In this document: positions 1 through 7,300 of the stretch, in pieces
Position numbering within the stretch: position 1 is the first letter of the stretch
Layout: every line of letters begins with the position of its first letter
From: CAZJDM01 sp964544765
GTDB lineage: Bacteria; Bdellovibrionota_B; Oligoflexia; CAYFLR01
DNA length: 10,802 bases
Reading direction: 5' to 3'
Assembly: GCA_964544765.1 (NCBI GenBank)
Contig: CAZJDM010000143.1
Coordinates: 1-10,802 of the forward strand
Translations under genes and position numbers: made by a program
Notes under the pieces: generated by a model
What the model was told of the DNA's origin: nothing
The model's database searches: none
The model's input: only the letters and a program-made list of their open reading frames with translations

Positions 1-1046
1 CTTAATTGATGAAAAGCAAAAGTACTAAGAAAAACGTCTTTATATCTAATTTGGTTATTCAAAAGTGAGCCCTTATCCAAAGATACAGTTCTTATTTCCT
101 GAACATAATCAAAAAATCCTTCTTTATAAACTCTTGGATTAGGTTCGGGTAGAAAAGCGATATTATCATAATTGGTCAAAGAGCTTGAAAAATCACTATC
201 ACCAATCCAAGCCCCATGATAACCCCAGAGGTTTTTTAGTATGGCTTGATTCATAACTGATAATAACTTTCGTCTTTGAAATACAGGTAAGATTTGAATA
301 TTTCCGTCTGTTAACGGATGATTCCATTTGACCAAGGATTCAGAAAAAACCCCATAGTCTTGGTTTGATGGATCTGCACTCTTGGGTAGATCCAGAAGTT
401 TAAAATAATATGGAGTTGATTTTTTATCCTGATCTTGCACAATCCCGGATCCCAAAAAACGCATGGCCAACATACCATTTTGATGAAGAATTTCTCCTAC
501 TAATTGTCGATAGAGAACCGTTTGAGGAGTGAGATCTAATGGATCGTAGGTCTGGTCATCTTCATCAATGTTTCCCACTTGCTCTATTTGAACAGGAAAA
601 GCAGTCTTTGAATGATAGGATTTATATAATAACCAACCCAGTCGTATTGTATTAACGTTCCCTAACTTAACAAAAACGGTAATATCTTCAGGCATGCTAA
701 TTAACTTAGATCTTCTGCGTAAAGAAATTCTGTTTTGTATGTTTTGCGTATTTTCTATTTCTATTTTTTCATCTAAATTAGAAAGCAGACCCATATCGAA
801 ATAAACAAACGGATTGATAAAAACAGAAGTTATGTTTTTTTTATCTTCCCAGACGATCCCTTCAATAGGACGACTATGTTCAACTATTGAGGGATACATT
901 TTTTTCATATCTTGTTCAGTAAATAGTAGTTGTATTTGTCGTTGTTCCCGTTGTTGTTGAGAATTAATTCCGGATAGTGGTTGGTATGCAGTAATCTTAA
1001 GAAAAACAAATATCCAAAATAGAAAGGCAAACCTAAATCGATCCAT
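1..1046 (-). CDS. Exported or membrane-anchored protein of unknown function, 3' end outside window
   Basis: The frame is open from an ATG at 1046 down to the window edge, giving 348 residues with no stop, so the C-terminus is missing. The start is supported by a GGAG motif about 8 nt upstream. The N-terminus (MDRFRFAFLFWIFVFLKITA) is strongly hydrophobic and looks like a signal peptide or signal anchor; cleavage near A20 is possible, and there is no lipobox. Residues 30-37 are Gln/Arg-rich (QQQREQRQ). The visible part contains no cysteine, in sharp contrast to the downstream-numbered lipoprotein at 1134-4241. I do not recognise any family or catalytic motif. A weak similarity in residues 252-348 to the middle of that lipoprotein (a shared TNYxN[IV] motif preceded by a K-x-L-W type motif) could mean distant homology. 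The gene lies 87 bp after the lipoprotein gene on the same strand and appears to have its own promoter. Confidence 0.75.
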   Translation of the reverse strand, partial: MDRFRFAFLFWIFVFLKITAYQPLSGINSQQQREQRQIQLLFTEQDMKKMYPSIVEHSRPIEGIVWEDKKNITSVFINPFVYFDMGLLSNLDEKIEIENTQNIQNRISLRRRSKLISMPEDITVFVKLGNVNTIRLGWLLYKSYHSKTAFPVQIEQVGNIDEDDQTYDPLDLTPQTVLYRQLVGEILHQNGMLAMRFLGSGIVQDQDKKSTPYYFKLLDLPKSADPSNQDYGVFSESLVKWNHPLTDGNIQILPVFQRRKLLSVMNQAILKNLWGYHGAWIGDSDFSSSLTNYDNIAFLPEPNPRVYKEGFFDYVQEIRTVSLDKGSLLNNQIRYKDVFLSTFAFHQL

Positions 1047-1083
1047 GATTTTTTTCTCCACAAAAAGGATTTTATCATCTATG

Positions 1084-1115
1084 TTAAAATATCTTCAATA
1101 AGACTTTGTCAAAGT
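1084..1115 (-). promoter_or_regulatory. Candidate promoter with palindrome over the -35 box
   Basis: On the minus strand a perfect TTGACA lies at 1107-1112. Possible -10 hexamers are TATTTT (1086-1091, spacing 15) or TTTTAA (1084-1089, spacing 17). It would drive the partial gene that starts at 1046. The -35 box sits inside a 13-nt palindrome, ACTTTG-T-CAAAGT on the plus strand (1103-1115), which could be an operator half-site pair. The -35 match is good and the -10 is weak. Confidence 0.35.
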
Positions 1116-1133
1116 TTATCATAAATTAGTCAA

Positions 1134-4100
1134 TTAATTTATTGATAATTTCTGGATTAAATTGTCTGTTATGGATGGTATTGATTGGCAATTAGGATTG
1201 TTCTCCTGGTAAATACATATAGTAGGTGGGGGATCGTTGGCCCTGTAATAGTGGGAACTTAAGAATGATGTATAGCTTATATACAAGGAAACTATCTCTA
1301 AAAAGTTAAATTGTTGTTGTTCAGGGATGATTTGTTTTAATAAAGCATGTTCTTTAAAGGTATAAAGTAATTGAACGGTGGTTGACTTAGGGGTTATGAT
1401 CAAGGGGCCATTATATTTTGCTTTCAAGTTCCTTATTCTTAGAGTTTTATCTTCACCATCATATTCACCATCACAACCATGCTTGTTACCTTTAATATTG
1501 TTAATGTCAATAAAAGTAGGCTTATTGCCGTTTAAACAGCTTAAACCGGTGGTCCAATATTTTTTCAGTATAGATTCGGTTGGTTGCTCTAAAGAAATTT
1601 CTGTTAGGACACTTCCGGCCAGATGAGGTAATTCATTTAATAGCTTAAGTAAATCAGGGGGAACAGTGTAGAAGGATTTTTCCATAGTAGATTTGTAGAG
1701 TTTACAAGTTGCTTCTTCATCCAAATTTTCATTTTCTATCCTTTCTGATGGCCAATTGCAGCTCCACTCCTGGTTATTATCAAGATCGTCATAGAAAGGA
1801 TGTCGGTAATTAGTATTTTCTTGATGATAGAATAAGGTGTGTTTATGTTGAGTATCAATTAATAGGAACCCAGAATTAAGTTTTTTTATAACCGACAAAG
1901 GTATGGTAAGCACCGAAGCGAAGTGTTCCTGGTATTCATTTTGAATGGTTTTAGATTTAACTTTGCGAGTAATGGGAGTAAATAGGGTTGAATCGATGGG
2001 TATGGCTATATAGGAAGTTCGTTCCTGATCACTGGGTATTATAGCCAGATAAAACTTTTGGTAATCAGAAGATTTTTGATGGGGAGGTTCAGAGTTAAGT
2101 TCAAAGCTAGTTAGTGATTCTTTCTCTTTGTTATCTACGCATTCTTTAAATTGAAAGGATGAATAGTCGATTATATTTTTGTATAAAGCCTGTTTGGAAG
2201 TATATAGGCAAATTTGCTGATCATCTATAAGTTGAGTGGTCCCATTAGTATGTATTAATGTCGGTAAGTTGTATTGTTTTTCCTGATGATTAATGGATAT
2301 CATGGGCCCTTTGATTGGAGATTTTTTTTTCATTTGATAAGAAGAAAAATCGTGGCAAAGAACCAGAACATCTTGATTTATGGTTGTCCCATCCCAGGAT
2401 TTTTGCATAATTGTAAGTTCCTGAGGTGTTGGCTCCTGATGCATTGGCTCCTGATGCGTTGGTTCCTGAGGTGGAGAATTTTCTTTATCACAGATTTCCA
2501 GATTGTCTGTTACCATCAAAGGACGGTGGTTTATCTGTAGGGGAAGACCATTTTTTCTGATTAATTGATAGAGGTTTTGATAAGACAAAGAATATAGTCC
2601 CCTTGCTAATAGAAAGGTGTTGGGACTTCCTTTTTTAGGAGGAGTTTTGTCATATTCAAATTGATAATCATCATTTTTAGAACAATTGATACGGCCTGAT
2701 TTTAAAGTATTTCCCATTAAGTCTGGAATATCACAATACACAGGTGCATAACGGTTACGGTCAAAATTGGGATTAATAGCCAATACGTTCGAGTAATTTG
2801 TTCGTTGAGTGATGTTCCATAATAAGGATTTATTAGTTTGAAAAAATAATTGATGGATGTCTGCTATAGAAGGTGGATAGGATTGCCAAGGCAGGTCCAC
2901 CTTTTCTATCAAATTTTTAGAAGTAATGCCTTCAAGCAATTCAATTACTTTTGAGGGCGAAAAATAGGTTGGAGATGTATTACTTATATCTTGGGAAATT
3001 TTTTCTAAAAATTGATAATTAAATTCTAGAGTATTTAATGGTAGATGATTTGAAAATGATTCATTCAGGTCACTTGCTATCAGGAGGTGAGTAGTTGGAT
3101 CTATTGTATTTTTTGATTTAATACTGTCGTTATTAGGCAAAGCCGATGGGCAGACACTGGCTAGTGGCTTTTCTTTCCAGTCGTCAAAATTTAGGATTCT
3201 GGGTTGGTAGTAAGAATGTCGGATCGTATATAGATTGGGATGGACAATGGATGATTGACATAGTAATGAAGCATTACTAAAAGTAAATTGGCGTTCGATC
3301 AGTTTACTTAAAAAATTTACTTGATCATCGTGGGGATCTAGGTTTTCATATTTATCAAGTGGTATGACTAGGTTTATTGCCATGCCAGCCAGCAGTTCTA
3401 TTATCTTGGGAATCGAAACTAGATCAGAAAAGGCGGCGGTATCATGTAAGGTAACACCTTTGTTAATTAGTAGATTTTTTTGAATTTTAAGTTCGATCAG
3501 AGGATAAATTGACTTTATGCTAGAGATCTCCATTAATTCAATCAAGCAGTTCTGTTTTTGGGGTGATTTGCGACAAATAGCCAATTGTGAAGAAAGTTGA
3601 TAATCATATCGTTTCCCCATTTCAATTCTAATAATTTCAGAGGTTGACAATAGTAGGTTGGCTAACTGGATATTGGCAAGAGATGTATCCAGTAGAGAAA
3701 GATCGTTTTGGTGTTCAATATAATTTAAAACAGCATCAGCGATTGGATCACATTTGATGTCAGAATCACCAGGTTTGGCCAAACATCGTAGACTACATTC
3801 TTCGAATTCAATCAAGACTTCTTTCGAGTCTGATATCCAGCTGGAAAAAGATCCAGTTACATCGGTAGATCCGCTAGATACTATGGTAGAACCTGATCCT
3901 ACTTGATAAACCTTGTAAGGAGAGTAAGTGCATAAGTAAGCTGATTGTTCTTCTTCACTTAAATTATTTATGTCATTAGAGAAGAAAGTCTCTAATGTTT
4001 CATTGGTCTCGGGAATTTGAATTTGGGTGTAAGCTCTACCGGAAATGAATAATTGTGTATCTTCAACAAGATGAGGAGAAGGAAGAGGGGCAGGTTTATT

Positions 4101-4241
4101 GTTGGGAGGATTGGACGTTTCTTCTTTTGGTTGTTGTTGTTCTGGAGAAGACTGGTTCTTAATACAGGCGGTTAGGATAATAAGAACCAACATTAACCAG
4201 TAATAACTGAAAATAAATCTGGTTGGTTTTTTATGTTTCAT
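1134..4241 (-). CDS. Large cysteine-rich lipoprotein of unknown function
   Basis: This encodes 1035 residues. The start at 4241 has GGAG 5 nt upstream. Residues 1-26 form a lipoprotein signal: basic MKHKKPTR, a hydrophobic core (about 10-22) and the lipobox LTAC with C26 as the lipidated residue. Residue +2 is Ile, not Asp, so outer-membrane sorting is likely if Escherichia-type Lol rules apply. Residues 31-57 are a Gln/Pro/Glu/Asn-rich tether. The rest has no transmembrane segment and no family I recognise. It contains 20 further cysteines, an even number, many in close pairs: C149/C153/C164, C223/C232, C503/C520, C678/C701, C828/C846, C902/C923 and C1009/C1018. This suggests a disulfide-bonded extracytoplasmic fold. 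Residues 566-629 and 659-701 look like a diverged internal duplication. The first copy is interrupted by a QEPTH-type tandem repeat. The gene is 148 bp downstream of the metallopeptidase gene. No catalytic motif is visible; a structural, adhesive or binding role is only a guess. Confidence 0.85.
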   Translation of the reverse strand: MKHKKPTRFIFSYYWLMLVLIILTACIKNQSSPEQQQPKEETSNPPNNKPAPLPSPHLVEDTQLFISGRAYTQIQIPETNETLETFFSNDINNLSEEEQSAYLCTYSPYKVYQVGSGSTIVSSGSTDVTGSFSSWISDSKEVLIEFEECSLRCLAKPGDSDIKCDPIADAVLNYIEHQNDLSLLDTSLANIQLANLLLSTSEIIRIEMGKRYDYQLSSQLAICRKSPQKQNCLIELMEISSIKSIYPLIELKIQKNLLINKGVTLHDTAAFSDLVSIPKIIELLAGMAINLVIPLDKYENLDPHDDQVNFLSKLIERQFTFSNASLLCQSSIVHPNLYTIRHSYYQPRILNFDDWKEKPLASVCPSALPNNDSIKSKNTIDPTTHLLIASDLNESFSNHLPLNTLEFNYQFLEKISQDISNTSPTYFSPSKVIELLEGITSKNLIEKVDLPWQSYPPSIADIHQLFFQTNKSLLWNITQRTNYSNVLAINPNFDRNRYAPVYCDIPDLMGNTLKSGRINCSKNDDYQFEYDKTPPKKGSPNTFLLARGLYSLSYQNLYQLIRKNGLPLQINHRPLMVTDNLEICDKENSPPQEPTHQEPMHQEPTPQELTIMQKSWDGTTINQDVLVLCHDFSSYQMKKKSPIKGPMISINHQEKQYNLPTLIHTNGTTQLIDDQQICLYTSKQALYKNIIDYSSFQFKECVDNKEKESLTSFELNSEPPHQKSSDYQKFYLAIIPSDQERTSYIAIPIDSTLFTPITRKVKSKTIQNEYQEHFASVLTIPLSVIKKLNSGFLLIDTQHKHTLFYHQENTNYRHPFYDDLDNNQEWSCNWPSERIENENLDEEATCKLYKSTMEKSFYTVPPDLLKLLNELPHLAGSVLTEISLEQPTESILKKYWTTGLSCLNGNKPTFIDINNIKGNKHGCDGEYDGEDKTLRIRNLKAKYNGPLIITPKSTTVQLLYTFKEHALLKQIIPEQQQFNFLEIVSLYISYTSFLSSHYYRANDPPPTICIYQENNPNCQSIPSITDNLIQKLSIN
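2418..2477 (-). repeat. In-frame 15-bp tandem repeat, 4 units
   Basis: Four 15-bp units lie at 2418-2432, 2433-2447, 2448-2462 and 2463-2477; the two central ones differ at one base (ctcctgatgcattgg and ctcctgatgcgttgg). On the minus strand they encode the pentapeptides SPPQE, PTHQE, PMHQE and PTPQE, within about residues 589-608 of the lipoprotein. Because the unit is a multiple of three, copy-number change would keep the frame. Confidence 0.85.
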
Positions 4242-4389
4242 ATTATCTCCAAAATTGGGGGTGGAACCTTTATTATTGGAATATTTTATGAACTGTGAGT
4301 ACAGTATTATTTTATCACAATATTTAAGGAATTTACATTTGAAGTGATTTGTTGATCTGAAGCGTGAGTTAATGTGATTTTTATCGGTC
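4242..4389. other. Spacer between peptidase and lipoprotein genes
   Basis: This 148-bp AT-rich spacer separates two minus-strand genes. It holds the lipoprotein gene's ribosome binding site (GGAG). A small hairpin, ACTGT-gagt-ACAGT, lies at 4292-4305. I see no convincing intrinsic terminator for the peptidase gene and no strong promoter match, so read-through into the lipoprotein gene cannot be excluded. Confidence 0.5.
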
Positions 4390-7300
4390 TTATCGACCAG
4401 CTAAAACTACCTTTACAGAGTGTTTTTGTCCTTCTCTCGTGTAATAAACCGTAACTTCATCTCCAGGTTTAAAAGTTTTCAAGGCCAGTGATAGTGATTT
4501 TAATCCGTTATTTAGTTTGATTTCATTGATAGCGGTTAATATATCCTGACTTAACAGTCCTGCTTTGGCAGCGGGAGAGTTGGGGACCGTACCGCTGATT
4601 TTGACACCTTGTCCGGTGTATTTAAAATCGGGGATAGTACCTAAGCTGACTTTGTCTTCAGGATTGTTAGATGGAGGTGGTGTTTCTTGGTTTGGATTTG
4701 ATGGTTGATTATTGAGATGGGTGAGAGCTTTTTCTCTTGAGCCTAGATATTCGATAACTTCTTTAACAACAGACGCGACTTTTATTAAGCCTTTTCTATC
4801 AATCTTTTCAGGTGTGTCTGTTGGTTTATGGTAATCAAGATGAACTCCGCTGAATATTTGGATAGCTGGTATACCTTTATCTATAAATGTTTTGTGATCG
4901 CTGGAACCAATGTTGTTAGCAATAGCCTTAATTTTTACGCCGGTCGTATATCCGGTGAATATTGCTATAAAGGGCCATTCACGAGCGGATCCCGCTCCTA
5001 AAAATAAAAGATCTTTATCTCCTAATCTGCCCACTGTGTCGAGATTGATTACAGCGAATATTTTATTAGTGGGATATAGGGAAGTATGTTGGACATAGTA
5101 TCGTGATCCTAAGAAATTGGATTCTTCACCGGTGAATGCTACAAATATAATGGTTCTATCAGGTTGCCAATTTTTAATCATTACTCTTATTACTTCTAAC
5201 ATAACGGCAACACCGCTGGCGTTATCATCAGCTCCATGATATATTTTACCTTGATTTGTCGCGTTGGTACCTTGGTTTATTACATTGGTACCTGGATTTG
5301 TTGGGTTGTTATCTGGATTTGCTGGGTTGGAATTGGGCTCACCAAGACCAAGATGATCGTAGTGAGCGCTAACAATAATACTTTGACCTTCGAATTTTTT
5401 ATTTTTTCCAGGAAGAATTCCTATTACATTTTTAAGGGTGATTTTTTGGTTAAAACCTTCAACATTGGACTCCCAGGTTTGTAGATAATCATTATTACTA
5501 CCTCCTGGTTCTAATCCGATCTTTTTAAATTCAGTGGCTATATAATCTGCTGCTTGGTTCAATTCTGGGGTTCCTAATCCACGTCCTTTCAAGATTGGAT
5601 CAGCCAGATAATTTATTGTCTTCATCATATGATGAGAGGAGAATGGTGGTGGTAGATCGGCCAAGGCTTTTCTTTTTTTAAGTTGGCCCTTGGGATTTTC
5701 TTTTAGATAGGTATCATCTTCTTGTTTAACCCAGCTGGACATCGGAGAATTGGTGGTTGGCCATCTTCCTTTGAGGACATTGGAGGGTTCATCTCCCATA
5801 AAGGCTAAGAAACTGTATTTACCATAGTAATGTAATTTTCGTGATAGGCCAATTATTGCTTTTGGATTGTCGGTCCAAAATAGAACGACTGCTAGTTCAG
5901 GATTATTTGGGTGAGTATTGGTCAATACAAAGGTATGATTTTTTTGATTAACTTCTTCTTGGGCGATTTTAATTTTTTGTTGGTCACTGTAAACGGAATA
6001 ATTATTACTTAATGACGAGAGAACAGATGGTTTAAAACGGTTATTTTTCCCTAGGATCCAGACGGTATAGTCTGCAGGAACGGTATGGCCGGAAGGAAGT
6101 TCGGTTATCTGATCCTCTCTTTTAACAACAATTGTGGTAGAAGGGTCTTTTTGTAAAGCGGTAATCCATGGTTGGTATATTTCGCTATCATCTGTTGTGG
6201 AGGGCAGAATCATTAAAATCTTTTTATGACCGAAGGCAAGGGAAAGAGTGGGTGGAATTTCCTGTCGGTCAAGTAGGCGAAATACATCAAACTCGGGATC
6301 GATTTCCAGTAAGGTTGGTCTGGCCGGGAGATCCAGTGTTAGGTTTAAATCTCTGCTAGACATTGATACAGTGGTTTGCCAAGCTTTTGACTGGCCTTGA
6401 AGATGGACAGCAATGGGAATTTGTAAGGTATAAACTGGTCCGGATTGTATTTGTTGGATAGTAGCGGTCAACTGAAATGATCCATTGGCGGTTATAGGGT
6501 GAGTTTGGCTATCTATTACTTTCAATGCTGGGGCACCTGTTCTATTTACCCATTGGTCAAATTCCATTTCTAGATTAGGAACATGTATAATATTTGAGCT
6601 AGGATCGTTATCTGGATCATTGTTTGAATCATTGTCTGAACCATTGCCTGGACCATCGTTTGTACCATCGTCTGTACTATCATTAAGAGCTAATTGGAAA
6701 GCCTCTCTAAGAGAAGTAAATGATGCTTTTTTGAATTTGTTTTGTTGGTAGAAGATTTGAAGTCCTTTAATAAATTTTTGGTCACCCAATTGTAGGCGAA
6801 GCATGTGAAAAAACATCAAAGACTTACCATAACCAACCGCTTGCGTTGCATTACTATGCCTGGATTTGAAATCCTTTAAGGGGAAATCTTTGTCTTTAGT
6901 GACGTAATCTTTGTAGTCTTGTAATTTGGTTAAACGATATTCTTGAGCCACGCCTCTTTGTTCTTTAGTTAGGTGATCAGCCATATAAGCTGTAAGCCCT
7001 TCGCACCAGTTGCCAGTATCATAATCAACAAAAGCTCCATTTCCCCACCAATTGTGTAGTATTTCGTGAGGGAATGATGAGTGTAAAATAAAAGGTAGAC
7101 GAAGAATTTGAGGTCCTAAGAGAGTGAAGGAAGGCATACCCCATCCGGTTTCCCAAAAATTTTCTACTACGGCAAATTGATAATAAGGATAAGGACCGAT
7201 CAAATTTTCATATAGATCTAGATATTGCGCACCGATTCCAAGGAACTTGTCAGCTAAACCATCATTGGGATTTCTGAGGAATACCATCATTTTGTTATTT

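Noticed and set aside
1378..2540. Plus-strand open frames of about 82-88 codons opposite the lipoprotein gene (1378-1626, 2274-2540).
   Set aside because: They lie wholly antisense to a long convincing gene, lack good ribosome binding sites and encode low-complexity hydrophobic or Trp/Phe-rich sequence typical of a reverse-strand shadow.
4386..4398. Small hairpin GGTC-ttatc-GACC overlapping the peptidase stop codon, as a terminator.
   Set aside because: The stem has only 4 bp and no T-run follows in the direction of transcription.
4910..6359. Plus-strand open frames of about 62-82 codons opposite the peptidase gene (4910-5098, 5236-5484, 6168-6359).
   Set aside because: They are antisense to conserved M28 and M1 coding sequence; one merely reads the 21-bp repeat in reverse. 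No independent support.
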